Shown here: piece after piece, positions 1-10,390 of the stretch
How positions within the stretch are numbered: position 1 is the stretch's first letter
Layout: each line of letters starts with the position of its first letter
Origin: Nocardia bhagyanarayanae
GTDB taxonomy: Bacteria > Actinomycetota > Actinomycetes > Mycobacteriales > Mycobacteriaceae
Length of the DNA stretch: 64,000 nucleotides
Assembly: GCF_006716565.1 (NCBI RefSeq)
Contig: NZ_VFPG01000001.1
Coordinates: 2,480,001-2,544,000, forward strand
Direction of reading: 5' to 3'
Translations under genes and position numbers: made by a program
The notes under the pieces: generated by a model
What the model was told of the DNA's origin: nothing
The model's input: the letters and a program-made list of their open reading frames with translations, nothing else
Database searches by the model: none

Positions 1-292
1 AGCCGTTGCCGACCGTCATCACCAGCAGGTAGCCGCGCTGCATGTCGACGATCGACTGCATCACCTTGCCGCCGTTGAACAGCTGGGCGGCGCCGCTGGA
101 CAGACTCGCCAGGCCCGCGGTGACCGCCGCGAGCTGCTCGGCGCGATCGGCGGGCAGGTGCGGGCTGGTCGCCTGCAGCAGGCCGTCGGCCGACACCAGC
201 ACCGCGTGGGTGACACCCGGCACGTCCCGAGTGAAACGGGTGACCAGCCAGTTCAGATTCTCGTCCGTGGTGTTGCCTGGTTTGTCGGTCAT
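1..292 (-). CDS. Roadblock/LC7 domain protein (partial, C-terminus outside window)
   Basis: The first 97 codons of a small protein run off the left edge. The translation ([15 protein letters not shown]..., then [16 protein letters not shown] and [19 protein letters not shown]) has the alternating strand pattern of roadblock/LC7 proteins. In actinobacterial conservons such proteins (CvnB) work with a sensor kinase, a DUF742 protein and a small GTPase. The ATG overlaps the stop of the upstream kinase gene by 4 nt (ATGA), so the two are translationally coupled. The DUF742 and GTPase genes would lie beyond the window; this is inference. Confidence 0.85.
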   Translation of the reverse strand, partial: MTDKPGNTTDENLNWLVTRFTRDVPGVTHAVLVSADGLLQATSPHLPADRAEQLAAVTAGLASLSSGAAQLFNGGKVMQSIVDMQRGYLLVMTVGNG

Positions 293-2925
293 GCAAGCCC
301 TCCGTCGTTGTACTGGGCGTCGGCCCGCCCGCTGCGGACCCCGCTGAGATGCCTGGTCAAGCTGTTGCGGATCTCATCAGGATTCCGCGTGTTGGATTCG
401 TTGGTCGGTGCCAAACCGCCGGGGACCAGCTGCGCGCCCGGCTGCCGAATGGGGAGGCCGCCAGAGGTGCGGCCGGAGGTGGTCGGGTTGCTCGCCTCCG
501 CGGCGGCCGCCCAGCCGACGTCGGCGGGGGACGACCAAGCGCCGGTGTCGTTGTCGGATCCGGCGGAGGCGGGTTCGACCAGCCACTCCGACACCATGCG
601 CTGGTAGATCGGTGTCGGGGATTCCGGGTTCACCGGACGCAATCCGGTGACCGTCGCTTGGGTCGCGTTGGCGACGGCCGCGGGCTCGGGCACCTCGTAG
701 ACGGCGGTCTCGGCCCACACGTCGACCTGCGCGGGTTCGGCGGGCTCGGGCACCGGCGAAGGCAGCGCGAGCGGCTCCACCGTGCGCGGCGCGCCGTTCT
801 CGTTGCGCGTCCGGATCGGCAGCGGGCCGCCGCGGCCGGGATCGGTGGTCTCGGCATCGATGACCGACGTCTGGCGGTCGGCCGGGGTGGCCACCCGGAT
901 CGCCGGGCGCCGCTGCGGCAGACCGGTGCTGCTCATCTCGAACGAGGAAGTGTGCTCGGGCAGCGCCAGACTCGGCACCGGGACCAGCATGCGCGGCGGC
1001 GCGACCGTGGGTTCAGGCGCGCTCTCCTGCGGCTGCGGCGCGGTGAGCTGCGGCGCCTTGTCGCTGATCGGCACCGGCGAGACCAGGGTGCCTGGCAGGT
1101 GCACGCTCGCGGTGATGCCCGGTTGCTGCGCCATCGCCGAGGTGCGGCGCAGGTTGACCGTGATGTTGTGCCGCTTGGCGAGTCGGCCGACCACGAAAAG
1201 ACCCATGCGGCGGGCCGTTTCGACGGTGACCTCACCACCGGAGGCGAGGTGTTCGTTGACCGTCTGCAGGTCCTCGGCGGACATGCCGAGACCGCGGTCG
1301 ATGATCTCGATCAGGTAGCCGCCGTCCACCGCGCGGGCCACCGACACCGCCACCGGCGTGGTGGGCGGCGAGTAGCGCAGCGCGTTGTCGATGAGCTCGG
1401 CGAGCAGGTGCTCGACGTCGACGGCGGGCTCACCGGGCACGATGCCGTCGGGCGCGCTGCCGATCTCGACGCGCTGGTAGTCCTCGACCTGGGAGACTGC
1501 GCTCCACAGCATGTCCGAGAGCGGAACGGGCGGCAGGTGACCGCGGCGCAGGGCGGTGCCCGCGAGCACCAGCAGGTTGTCACCGTTACGGCGCATGCGG
1601 GTGGCGAGGTGGTCGAGGCGGAAGAGGCTCTGCAGGCGCTCGGAGTCGTCCTCGTCGTGCTCGAGTTCCTCGATCAGCGTCAGCTGCTGCTCGACGAGCG
1701 ACTGGCTACGGCGCGAAAGGGTCTCGAACATGCTGCCGATCTGCAAGCGCAGACGCGCCTGCTCGGCGGCGAGGTGGAGCGCGGCGTTGTGGATGTCGTC
1801 GACGGCTCGGGCCAGCTGGCCGATCTCCTCGGTGGTGTGCACGTCGACTCGGGTCGGTTCCGGTGTCGCGTTGCCGGAACGCACGACCTCGAGTTCGTTG
1901 GGCAGGTCGACGTGCGCGACCTGGAGCGCGCCGTGGCGCAGGCGACGAATCGGGACGACGAGCGAGCGGGCGACCGCGAGCGCGAGGGCGAGACCGGCGA
2001 GCAGCGTCGCGACCACGATCGCGATATCGCGCAACACGATGCCGCGGACTTCGGCGGTCCGGTCGGCCAGTCGCGCGTCGATGGTGTCGACCAGGTTCAG
2101 CGTGGTCTGGTCGTAGGCGGTGGCACTGGTGCGCAGCGAGTCGATGACCGGCTGGCTGCCCGCGGGATCGCCGAGGTTCTGGCTGAAGGCGCCGAGGCGG
2201 ACGTTGACCGCGTCGATCAGCACGCTGGCGTTGAGCGCCGAAGACGGCTGCAGCTGGGCGAACTGGCTCAGCAACACCAGCTCACCACCGGCGGTGATCA
2301 AGACCGTCGGGCGCACGGCCGGGTTGCGGTCCGCGCCCGGCGAACCGATCAGCAGGTACTGCTGGGTGTGCAGCCTGCGCGCGTTGGTGGTCACACCGAG
2401 CTGCAGGAAGTAACGCTGGATGGTGATCTCCTCCAGCGAGGTCGAGCGCGCGATCGCGTTACCGATGCGGGCGGCGACCTCGTCGGCCTGCTGGCCGATC
2501 GCCACCGGCGAGCTGTTGCGCAGGCCGTTGCGCATCGCGCGGCCCGCGGTCAGCGCCGCGTCGAGCTCGTTGGTGACGTCCGTCGGCGCGCCCGTCGAGC
2601 GCAGGGCCGTCTGGAGATCGGCGGCCGCCTGATCGAACCGGCCCGCGATGCGGTCCAGGTCGGCGTCGGTCGTCTGGTTCTCCCAGGTCGTCGCCGTGCT
2701 GACGGCGAGTTGTTCGGTGGCCGAGGCGAAACCGAGCATCGGCCGGATGATCCTGGCCTGGTCGGTCGCCGCGTCGAGGTCGCCGATCGTGTTCAACTCG
2801 TCGTTGATTCGCAATACCGCGAACGTCGAGGCGAGCACCACCGGCAGCAGTAGCACGATCCCGACCTTGCGGGTGACGGACCAGTTCGACAGCCTGAATT
2901 GCCGGGAACGCGGTGCTGCATCCAT
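289..2925 (-). CDS. Conservon-type sensor histidine kinase with nitrate/sulfonate-sensing-like extracellular domain
   Basis: A membrane sensor kinase of 878 aa. In order: a membrane segment at about residues 22-42, a large helical extracytoplasmic region (about 45-295) like NIT-type sensor domains, a second membrane segment (about 298-322), a HAMP linker, a dimerisation helix with [10 protein letters not shown] (likely phospho-acceptor His near residue 437), an ATP-binding domain (about 495-600; DNALRYSPP and GLGMSAEDL) and a Pro/Ala-rich disordered tail of more than 250 residues. I chose the ATG at 2925 because the first membrane helix follows it directly and GGAAG lies just upstream; an in-frame extension to 3183 gives only unstructured sequence. 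It is coupled to the roadblock gene. The sensed signal is unknown. Confidence 0.85.
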   Translation of the reverse strand: MDAAPRSRQFRLSNWSVTRKVGIVLLLPVVLASTFAVLRINDELNTIGDLDAATDQARIIRPMLGFASATEQLAVSTATTWENQTTDADLDRIAGRFDQAAADLQTALRSTGAPTDVTNELDAALTAGRAMRNGLRNSSPVAIGQQADEVAARIGNAIARSTSLEEITIQRYFLQLGVTTNARRLHTQQYLLIGSPGADRNPAVRPTVLITAGGELVLLSQFAQLQPSSALNASVLIDAVNVRLGAFSQNLGDPAGSQPVIDSLRTSATAYDQTTLNLVDTIDARLADRTAEVRGIVLRDIAIVVATLLAGLALALAVARSLVVPIRRLRHGALQVAHVDLPNELEVVRSGNATPEPTRVDVHTTEEIGQLARAVDDIHNAALHLAAEQARLRLQIGSMFETLSRRSQSLVEQQLTLIEELEHDEDDSERLQSLFRLDHLATRMRRNGDNLLVLAGTALRRGHLPPVPLSDMLWSAVSQVEDYQRVEIGSAPDGIVPGEPAVDVEHLLAELIDNALRYSPPTTPVAVSVARAVDGGYLIEIIDRGLGMSAEDLQTVNEHLASGGEVTVETARRMGLFVVGRLAKRHNITVNLRRTSAMAQQPGITASVHLPGTLVSPVPISDKAPQLTAPQPQESAPEPTVAPPRMLVPVPSLALPEHTSSFEMSSTGLPQRRPAIRVATPADRQTSVIDAETTDPGRGGPLPIRTRNENGAPRTVEPLALPSPVPEPAEPAQVDVWAETAVYEVPEPAAVANATQATVTGLRPVNPESPTPIYQRMVSEWLVEPASAGSDNDTGAWSSPADVGWAAAAEASNPTTSGRTSGGLPIRQPGAQLVPGGLAPTNESNTRNPDEIRNSLTRHLSGVRSGRADAQYNDGGLA

Positions 2926-3280
2926 CCGCTTCCGTCGCCTCCACTCCGCGCGGGTTCCCCGGATGGCTAGTGGCTGTTTCACATAAGTATGGGACCAACC
3001 CGCTGAGAACCAACTCGAGGTCTTGTTTTTACCGCTGGGAACATACCGTGCTGAGTGGGTAACGGCAATCTGGGGCACTCGGCGCGATAATTCTCTAATA
3101 TGGCTACGCAGAACAAGTTTCGGTCGCAGAGCGAGAGTCGCAACGACCGAAATCCGCGCACGCCGGTGAAAGCCCCTGGTCATCGGTGGTGCCCTGCCGC
3201 GTCACCGGACCGGCCCACTTCGCGGCGTGTCGGGCGTGCCCTCTCAGTCGACTCTCAGTCGGTGCGGTCAAACTGGTGGC
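2926..3280. promoter_or_regulatory. Divergent intergenic region with candidate MprA box (3241-3261)
   Basis: This 355-bp gap separates the conservon kinase from mprA and contains no convincing gene. Right before mprA the 10-mer CTCTCAGTCG occurs twice, at 3241-3250 and 3252-3261, so the copies lie 11 bp apart on the same strand. MprA of M. tuberculosis is known to bind two loosely conserved 8-bp direct repeats and to regulate its own operon, so this is the natural autoregulatory site. The link to MprA is inference from position and repeat form. Confidence 0.65.
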
Positions 3281-3967
3281 ATGCGCATTCTGGTAGTCGA
3301 CGACGATCGCGCCGTCCGTGAATCGCTGCGCCGGTCGCTGACCTTCAACGGCTACTCGGTCGATCTCGCGGTGGATGGTGTGGACGCCTTGGAGAAAGCC
3401 GCCGTCCAACGTCCGGACGCACTCGTGCTGGACGTGATGATGCCGAGATTGGACGGGCTCGAAGTTTGCCGACGGCTGCGCAGCACCGGTGATGATCTTC
3501 CGATTCTGGTTTTGACGGCCCGCGATTCGGTTTCCGAAAGGGTTGCCGGGCTGGATGCCGGAGCCGACGATTATCTGCCGAAACCATTCGCGCTCGAGGA
3601 ATTGCTGGCGCGGCTGCGCGCTCTGCTGCGCCGCCGCGCGCCCGAACAGGGCGATACCTCCGAGGCGATGCTGTTCGCCGATCTGTCGCTGGACCCGGTG
3701 ACCCGCGAGGTCTCCCGCGGCTCCCGCTCGATCAGCCTGACCCGCACCGAGTTCTCGCTGCTGGAAATGCTGATGGCCAACCCGCGCCGGGTGCTCACCC
3801 GCAGCCGGATCCTCGAAGAGGTGTGGGGTTACGACTTCCCGACCTCCGGCAACGCGCTCGAGGTCTACATCGGCTACCTGCGCCGCAAGACCGAGGCCGA
3901 GGGCGAGCCGCGGCTCATCCACACCGTGCGCGGCGTCGGTTACGTCCTGCGCGAGACACCACCCTAG
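3281..3967 (+). CDS. mprA: OmpR/PhoB-family response regulator MprA
   Basis: A cytoplasmic DNA-binding response regulator of 228 aa. The receiver domain (1-115) carries the acidic cluster at 7-9, the likely phospho-acceptor Asp51 in [12 protein letters not shown] and Lys101 in YLPKPF. A winged-helix output domain follows, ending in [15 protein letters not shown]. The sequence agrees closely from memory with M. tuberculosis MprA, the envelope-stress and persistence regulator that controls sigE, sigB and pepD. The ATG at 3281 puts the receiver motif at the N-terminus. The sensor kinase follows 11 bp downstream and the protease pepD follows that, as in mycobacteria. Direct repeats just upstream suggest autoregulation. 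Confidence 0.93.
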   Translation: MRILVVDDDRAVRESLRRSLTFNGYSVDLAVDGVDALEKAAVQRPDALVLDVMMPRLDGLEVCRRLRSTGDDLPILVLTARDSVSERVAGLDAGADDYLPKPFALEELLARLRALLRRRAPEQGDTSEAMLFADLSLDPVTREVSRGSRSISLTRTEFSLLEMLMANPRRVLTRSRILEEVWGYDFPTSGNALEVYIGYLRRKTEAEGEPRLIHTVRGVGYVLRETPP

Positions 3968-3978
3968 GCCGCGCGGCA

Positions 3979-5445
3979 ATGGCACGAAGCGTTCCACGGC
4001 GACCCGTCATCGCCACCCTCGGCCAGCCCGACCCGACCGAGATGCGGCCGCCGATGCCGCTGACCCGCTCGGTCTCGCTGCGCTGGCGGGTCACCCTGCT
4101 CGCCGCGTCGGTGGTGGCCATCGCGGTCGCCTTCACCTCCATCGCCGCCTACGCGATGGTGGCGCGGGCCCTCTACGCCGACGTCGACTCGCAATTGCGG
4201 GCGCGTGCCTCGACGATGATCGACAACAACTTCGAGAGCATGGGTTTTCAGTCGATCATCCTGGCCGGACTGTTCTCCAACGACGTCGGCGTCGCACTGA
4301 TCTTCGCCGACCACAAGCCCTATATGCCGCCGCAGCAGACGATTCCGCCGGTGGGTGAGCAGGAGTTCGCCGTCGCCGACGGCAAGCTGAACTCCTCGCT
4401 GCGCACGGTGAGCAATCAGCGGGTGCTCGCGGTGCGCACGAACTCCGGTGCGACGCTGGTCATCTCCCAGCGGCTGGAGCCGACCCGTGAGGTGCTCGAC
4501 CGGCTGGCCTGGCTGCTGTTCGTGGTCGGCGGCTGCGGTGTCGTGCTCGCCGCCGCGGCGGGTACCGCGGTGGGCCGCACGGGCCTGAGACCCATCGCCC
4601 GGCTGACGGCCGCGACCGAGCGCGTCGCGCGCACCGACGACCTCACGCCCATCCCGGTCACCGGCGACGACGAATTGGCGCGGCTCACGGACAGTTTCAA
4701 CACGATGCTGCGGGCGCTCGCCGAATCACGCGACCGCCAGCGGCGTCTGGTCGCCGACGCCGGGCACGAGCTGCGCACGCCGCTGACCTCGTTGCGCACC
4801 AACATGGAGCTGCTCATCGCCTCGAGCAGGCCGGGCGCGCCCGCGATTCCCGAGGAGGACATGGCCGAGCTGCGCCAGGACGTGATGGCCCAGATCGAGG
4901 AGCTGTCCACCCTCGTCGGCGACCTCGTCGACCTGGCGCGCGAGGACGCGCCGGAGACGGTCTACGACCGGATCGATCTCGGCGAGGTGACCGAGCGGGC
5001 GCTGGAGCGCGCCAGGCGCCGTCGCGGCGCCATCGAGTTCGTCGCCGAGCTGCGGCCGTGGTTCGTCTACGGCCACGAGGCCGGACTCGAGCGGGCCGTG
5101 CTGAACGTGCTCGACAACGCGGCCAAGTGGAGTCCGGCGGGCGCCCAGGTGCTGGTCACCATGCGCGAGGCCGGACGGGGTCTGCTGGAACTCGCGGTGG
5201 ACGACGCGGGCCCCGGCATCCCCTCGGACGAACGGGAGCTGGTGTTCGAGCGGTTCTACCGGACCACCGCCTCGCGGTCGATGCCCGGCTCGGGTCTCGG
5301 ACTGGCCATCGTCAAGCAGGTCGTGACCAAGCACGGCGGCACTATCACGATCGATACGTCGGACCGCGGCGGCGCGCTGATCCGTATCGTGTTACCTGGT
5401 GAGGGTGACGGTCCCGCGTCAGCCCAGCAGATCTCGGAGAACTGA
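3979..5445 (+). CDS. mprB: Envelope-stress sensor histidine kinase MprB
   Basis: The membrane kinase partner of MprA, 488 aa. It has two membrane helices (about 36-60 and 175-198) flanking an extracytoplasmic sensor of about 110 residues, then a HAMP linker, an H-box with His263 in ADAGHELRTPLTSLRT, an N-box (NVLDNAAKWSP), and G-boxes (DAGPGIP, GSGLGLAIVKQV). The start is uncertain: ATG 3979 is used here, and ATG 4039 would remove 20 residues without harming the fold. In mycobacteria MprB senses cell-surface stress and is held by DnaK, and PepD feeds back on the system. The MprA-PepD neighbours support the same role. Confidence 0.92.
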   Translation: MARSVPRRPVIATLGQPDPTEMRPPMPLTRSVSLRWRVTLLAASVVAIAVAFTSIAAYAMVARALYADVDSQLRARASTMIDNNFESMGFQSIILAGLFSNDVGVALIFADHKPYMPPQQTIPPVGEQEFAVADGKLNSSLRTVSNQRVLAVRTNSGATLVISQRLEPTREVLDRLAWLLFVVGGCGVVLAAAAGTAVGRTGLRPIARLTAATERVARTDDLTPIPVTGDDELARLTDSFNTMLRALAESRDRQRRLVADAGHELRTPLTSLRTNMELLIASSRPGAPAIPEEDMAELRQDVMAQIEELSTLVGDLVDLAREDAPETVYDRIDLGEVTERALERARRRRGAIEFVAELRPWFVYGHEAGLERAVLNVLDNAAKWSPAGAQVLVTMREAGRGLLELAVDDAGPGIPSDERELVFERFYRTTASRSMPGSGLGLAIVKQVVTKHGGTITIDTSDRGGALIRIVLPGEGDGPASAQQISEN

Positions 5446-5453
5446 AAGCACGG

Positions 5454-5473
5454 TCTCAGTCGGCTCTAAGCCG
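5454..5473 (+). promoter_or_regulatory. Candidate MprA box upstream of pepD
   Basis: TCTCAGTCG at 5454-5462 and TCTAAGCCG at 5465-5473 form an imperfect direct repeat with 11-bp spacing. The half-site and the spacing are the same as in the pair before mprA. The site lies 44 bp before the pepD start and just after mprB. MprA control of pepD is known in M. tuberculosis. Binding here is inferred. Confidence 0.6.
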
Positions 5474-5517
5474 TCGTCGGCACGCTGGTCGGCAGACGTG
5501 AGGAGAAGCGAGAAGCC

Positions 5518-6882
<1,365 letters not shown>

Positions 6883-6953
6883 GGCGGCTCGGTGACGCGG
6901 AATTGTCCAGCGCCGCCGCCGGGTTGCTCGGCACAGGCGCTACGGTGAGCACC

Positions 6954-7448
6954 ATGGAAATCGATGCTCCTGTGGCGGGGCGTGCACTGGTGGTGGTCGT
7001 CGACGATCGAACGGCGCATGGAGGTGTGGACTCGCTCGGCCCGCTGGTCACCGAGCTGCTCACCGAGGCGGGTTTCCTCGTGGACGCGTCGGTGTCGGTG
7101 CAGGCCGACGAGGTGGAGATCCGCAACGCGCTGAACACGGCGGTGATCGGCGGCGTCGACCTGGTCATCTCGGTCGGCGGCACCGGAATGTCGCCGCGCG
7201 ACGTGACACCCGAGGCGACCTCGCAGGTGCTGGACCGGGAACTGCCCGGTATCAGCGAGGCGCTCCGTTCGTCCGGCCGGGTCGCGGGTTCCCTGGACGC
7301 CGGCCTCTCGCGCGGTCTCGCGGGCATCTCGGGCAGCACCCTGGTCGTGAACCTGCCGGGCACCCGCTCCGCCATCCGCGACGGTATGGCAACCCTCTCG
7401 CCGCTCGCCAGCAAAGTGATCGGCGAACTGTCCGGATTGGCCGAATAA
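6954..7448 (+). CDS. moaB2: MoaB/Mog-family molybdopterin-binding protein
   Basis: A cytoplasmic protein of about 164 aa of the MoaB/Mog fold, associated with adenylylation of molybdopterin in molybdenum cofactor synthesis. Visible motifs are VVVDDRT at the N-terminus, the molybdopterin-binding SVGGTGMSPRDVTPEA, and NLPGTRSAIRDGMATL. A GTG at 6879 overlapping the pepD stop (GTGA) would add 25 residues; homologues begin near the strand RALVVVVDD, so ATG 6954 is preferred. The gene follows pepD as moaB2 does in M. tuberculosis. A perfect hairpin lies 23 nt after its stop. Confidence 0.82.
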   Translation: MEIDAPVAGRALVVVVDDRTAHGGVDSLGPLVTELLTEAGFLVDASVSVQADEVEIRNALNTAVIGGVDLVISVGGTGMSPRDVTPEATSQVLDRELPGISEALRSSGRVAGSLDAGLSRGLAGISGSTLVVNLPGTRSAIRDGMATLSPLASKVIGELSGLAE

Positions 7449-7636
7449 TTCCGGCCGCCGACTCTTCCGACGTCCCTCGCCCCGCCGCGCGCCGGGCGAG
7501 GGACGCCGCGCGTCTGGCGCGGATCTTCGGCGACACCCTGCCGGACACCACCCGCGATGAACGCGGTGACGACCCGGACGACCGCCGCTCCGGCGACGAC
7601 TGGTTGCGCTCCCAGGTGCCTCCGCACCACGGTTGA
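7448..7636 (+). CDS. Probable small conserved protein without a canonical start codon
   Basis: An open frame, -1 relative to moaB2, starts at its stop codon and has strong G/C third-position bias. It encodes up to 62 residues: Arg/Ala-rich, then RLARIFGDTLPDTTRDERGD, then DDWLRSQVPPHHG and TGA at 7634-7636. A short acidic linker and a W-x-R...PPHHG tail look like a small protein type I associate with Corynebacteriales genomes, from memory only. No in-frame ATG, GTG or TTG is visible. An ATT at 7448, overlapping the moaB2 TAA by one base, a CTG at 7514, or a frameshift out of moaB2 could provide the start. The exact 5' end is unknown. Confidence 0.45.
   Translation: MPAADSSDVPRPAARRARDAARLARIFGDTLPDTTRDERGDDPDDRRSGDDWLRSQVPPHHG
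7471..7505 (+). terminator. Perfect 12-bp hairpin after moaB2
   Basis: CGTCCCTCGCCC (7471-7482) pairs exactly with GGGCGAGGGACG (7494-7505) around an 11-nt loop. It sits 23 nt after the moaB2 stop and could end the mprA operon. No T-run follows, and the candidate small coding frame runs through it, so it may instead be an attenuator or chance coding structure. Confidence 0.4.
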
Positions 7637-8144
7637 GCAAATTCCTACTGTTTAAGTACGTACTTCAGGGCGATATGGCTCTGTTATCCCCTCACAGTTT
7701 TCTATAAAGGACTGTGATCTACGCCATCGATTACGGCCCTGTCTCGTAAACGGTCGATGGCCTCATTGCGACTCGAACCGGCCGGTTCGATGAATGCGCG
7801 ACATTCCCGCCTGCATTTATGCACGTCAAGCGATATTGGCATGTCAGTACCTGTGATCTACATCACAATCATCTTTACAATTCTTTACGTTGCCAGGCAG
7901 TTACCGACCGTTTAATCTTCGCCACGAGCCACCCAAACGAAGGTCCCCGCGGGCCCGGATACGGCACGTACGTCGTCGATCCGGCGGAGCCAGGCTCGGT
8001 TCCGTTGCCAGTGAGGGCGTTGCGCCGAAATAACAGCCGGTTACATATCGGCAACAAAGGGGCGACAAACTGAGCTGGGCCTGAGAGGACCACTGTCCAG
8101 CCTCGATGGTCGAGGTTGACTGTTTGAACCTGATGAGGGGAAGT
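7637..8144 (+). promoter_or_regulatory. Long AT-richer porin promoter/leader with CRP-type site (7852-7867)
   Basis: This 508-bp gap is clearly richer in A/T than its surroundings and holds no convincing gene. TGTGATCTACATCACA at 7852-7867 matches the CRP consensus TGTGA-N6-TCACA at every defined base. A related half-site, TGTGATCTACGCCAT, lies at 7713-7727. Possible -10 hexamers are TACAAT (7876-7881) and TAATCT (7913-7918); with the second, the site would be centred near -65, an activator-like position. The porin mRNA would then have a leader of about 220 nt. Control by the cAMP receptor family (Crp/GlxR) is inference. Confidence 0.7.
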
Positions 8145-8819
8145 ATGAGCGAGAACCGCACCAACGGTCTGCGTCGCGGTGCCCGCGTCGCGGGCGTCGG
8201 CGCCGCCGCGGCCGTTGCCATGGGCCTGCTGTCGACCGGTGCTGCCAATGCCGACACCTTCGTGCCGTTGCCGGACGGTCAGAAGGTCGGGCCGGGCGTG
8301 ACCCTGACTCGGACGGGTGAGCGCGCCCTGATTTCGCCGTCCCTTGCCGCCAACGGCGCCGGTCGCGTCGTCTGGGTCTCGGGTAACGCCACCGCCGATG
8401 TGACCGTCACCCCCGAGGGTGAAGTCGGCCCGAACAACGGCCCCGCGGGAGGCCCGGGCAGCAACAACTCCTCGACGCACGGCGCTTCCCAGCTGAGCAC
8501 CGGCTACATCGTCGGTTGCCAGGTCAGCATCGCCGACGACGCCATCTCCGCGGGCGTCTCCGGTGGCGTCGACCTCGAAGGCTTCAGCATGGGCGGCTCC
8601 ATCGGCCTCAACCTCGGCCCTGGCGAAGTGAAGTTCGTGCAGATCGACTACAAGGACATCCTGAAGCCGGGTGTGTACTCGGTCGAGTACCAGGACGCCG
8701 AGATCGAGATCCAGGGCTGCGCGGGCTACGCCCAGGCGCGCGCCTACACCGTGGTCGAGATCATCGGTGACCACTACTCGAAGACCACCCTCTACGGAGC
8801 GCCGTTCAGCATCGGCTGA
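8145..8819 (+). CDS. MspA-family outer-membrane porin 1 (NfpA-like)
   Basis: A secreted channel-forming protein of 224 aa. A Sec signal peptide (charged N-terminus, then GAAAAVAMGLLSTGAANA) is likely cut before DTFVPLP, the usual mature start of MspA porins. The body shows family features: LTRTGERALISPSLAANGAGRVVWVSG, GYIVGCQVSIADDA, Gly-rich strands, two Cys and a C-terminal PFSIG. In Nocardia farcinica two such subunits, NfpA and NfpB, form a mixed oligomeric pore through the mycolic-acid layer. The ATG at 8145 follows GAGGGGAAGT. The second porin lies 135 bp downstream. The order suggests nfpA/nfpB, but the exact orthology was not tested. Confidence 0.88.
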   Translation: MSENRTNGLRRGARVAGVGAAAAVAMGLLSTGAANADTFVPLPDGQKVGPGVTLTRTGERALISPSLAANGAGRVVWVSGNATADVTVTPEGEVGPNNGPAGGPGSNNSSTHGASQLSTGYIVGCQVSIADDAISAGVSGGVDLEGFSMGGSIGLNLGPGEVKFVQIDYKDILKPGVYSVEYQDAEIEIQGCAGYAQARAYTVVEIIGDHYSKTTLYGAPFSIG

Positions 8820-8954
8820 CGTCTGTCGAGTCCCAGCGGCGTGCGCGGGCCGGAAGCGGTCGCGCCAGTGACCGCGGCGCGCCGGTGACCGCCGTCGATC
8901 GAACACGAAAAATCTTCTCGCTCAAGCGAATTCAACCCTCGAGGGGTACAACAA

Positions 8955-9626
8955 ATGATCAACCGTAAGAACGTGGCGCGGGTGGCCGGTGTCGGTGCCG
9001 CCGCCACCATCGCCATGGGCCTGTTCTCCACCGGCGCCGCGAACGCCGATACCTTCGTTCCGCTGCCGGGCGGCGAGATCGTCAAGCACCTGTCCGACGG
9101 CACCGTGGTGACCGTCCGCCTGGTCGGCGAGTCCGCGCTCATCAGCCCGTCCTTGGGTTCCACCCCGGTGCACCGCAACGCGTGGGTCTCCGGTTCGGCT
9201 CAGGTCGAGCTGTCCGGCACCGGTGCGGAAGCCGGCGGCAAGATCTTCCCGGGCTACACCGTCGGCTGCCAGGTGAACATCGCGGGCGGCGGCGCCGAGG
9301 GCGGCGTCGAGGCGGGTAGCGACTGGCAGGGTGAGAGCCCGAGCATCGGCGCGAGCAGCGGCGGCAACCTGTCGCTCGGCCCGGGCCAGGCGACGTCGTT
9401 CTACATCCTCGACATCGAGGAGGCCGACGACTTCGGCAACGAGGCACACAAGAAGCGCAACAAGTTCAAGGGCAGCAACGGCTCGGTCACCTGGTCCGAC
9501 TCCACCATCGGCCTGTCGGGCTGCGGTGGCTACGCGCAGGCCCGCGCCTTCGTCAGCGTGGAGGTCGAGACCGACAACGTCGTCACCTGGGTGACGCTGT
9601 GGGGTCAGCCGTTCAGCCTCGGCTGA
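8955..9626 (+). CDS. MspA-family outer-membrane porin 2 (NfpB-like)
   Basis: A paralogue of the preceding porin, 223 aa. It has a signal peptide (ARVAGVGAAATIAMGLFSTGAANA, cut before DTFVPLPGG), then VRLVGESALISPSLGSTPVHRNAWVSG, GYTVGCQVNIAGGG and the C-terminal GQPFSLG. It differs from porin 1 mainly by an insertion near EEADDFGNEAHKKRNKFKG and by the charge of the loop regions, as expected for a second subunit of a mixed pore. GAGGGG lies before the ATG. A strong hairpin 12 bp after the stop ends the operon. Confidence 0.88.
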   Translation: MINRKNVARVAGVGAAATIAMGLFSTGAANADTFVPLPGGEIVKHLSDGTVVTVRLVGESALISPSLGSTPVHRNAWVSGSAQVELSGTGAEAGGKIFPGYTVGCQVNIAGGGAEGGVEAGSDWQGESPSIGASSGGNLSLGPGQATSFYILDIEEADDFGNEAHKKRNKFKGSNGSVTWSDSTIGLSGCGGYAQARAFVSVEVETDNVVTWVTLWGQPFSLG

Positions 9627-10251
9627 TATCTCGAACCAACGGGCCCGTCGCTTCGGCGACGGGCCCGTTGTCGTTCGTCGACCGATCCCGGAGTTCCAAC
9701 ATGATCATGGGCGGAACGCCGAGTGACATCGTGGTTAACGCCGGGTGATCGCCCGCGCTAGGCTGGATCTGTCGTTCGGAGGGGACAAACCGGACGGCCG
9801 GCGGAAGCGGGCTTCCCGGGGCCTCGCTCCAGGACCCGCTTCCAGTTCGGTTCGGTATGCGCGTCCCCCACCCTCGCCGTTCCTGGGCGAGCAAATCGCG
9901 TATCCGCACCAGAATCGCTGTATCGCAAATGATTCTTCCGCGTCGCCGCCGGAAATGCTTTTTCACCTGCGCGGCGGGCAGTACCAGCATGAAGTTCGAC
10001 GCCACCGCGGTAATAGCGAAATTCCATAATAGCGGCGGTGCCGAAACTGGCCTGAACGCATGCGGCTTATCGGCAATCATGTGGAAACCGGGGCCTAGTT
10101 CATCGCTTCCGACGAAAACCGCGAGCGGCGGATCGATGATTCCGTTGGTAAACCCGGTCGCGCTCGCGACGAACGCGGTCCCGATTACTACCGCAACGGC
10201 CAGGTAGGCGGCGTTTCCGCAGAAAATGGCGTCCTTCGGGCCTTCGAGCAT
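9613..10251 (-). CDS. Putative small membrane protein, doubtful
   Basis: A 212-codon frame. The N-terminal half looks real: two hydrophobic segments (about 16-34 and 74-94) are followed by the basic stretch KKHFRRRRGR. Codons in this half fit the genome moderately well. The C-terminal part is Pro/Gly-rich and reads through the porin terminator on the opposite strand, which is unusual for a gene end. I do not recognise the family. It may be a genuine orphan with an eroded 3' end or chance. No close neighbour suggests a role. Confidence 0.3.
   Translation of the reverse strand: MLEGPKDAIFCGNAAYLAVAVVIGTAFVASATGFTNGIIDPPLAVFVGSDELGPGFHMIADKPHAFRPVSAPPLLWNFAITAVASNFMLVLPAAQVKKHFRRRRGRIICDTAILVRIRDLLAQERRGWGTRIPNRTGSGSWSEAPGSPLPPAVRFVPSERQIQPSAGDHPALTTMSLGVPPMIMLELRDRSTNDNGPVAEATGPLVRDISRG
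9638..9669 (+). terminator. Strong intrinsic terminator after the porin operon
   Basis: AACGGGCCCGTCGC (9638-9651) pairs perfectly over 14 bp with 9656-9669 around a TTCG tetraloop, followed by TGTCGTTCGT. UUCG-capped GC stems are very stable. The position right after the second porin makes termination the obvious role. Confidence 0.85.
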
Positions 10252-10390
10252 TGCCGGTCTCTCCTCTTCGGCGGAGCTGTCGGTTGCCTCGGCGGAATCT
10301 GCATGCGGGGTATCGGGAGATGCCCCTGGAATCCGATTGGTTAATGTTCGGCGAACATATTTGTGTCGCGAAATGCGACGACCCAGGCGG

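Noticed and set aside
349..2853. Long plus-strand open frame opposite the conservon kinase
   Set aside because: Arg/Gly/Asp-rich translation without domains; the minus frame has clear kinase motifs. High GC keeps antisense frames open.
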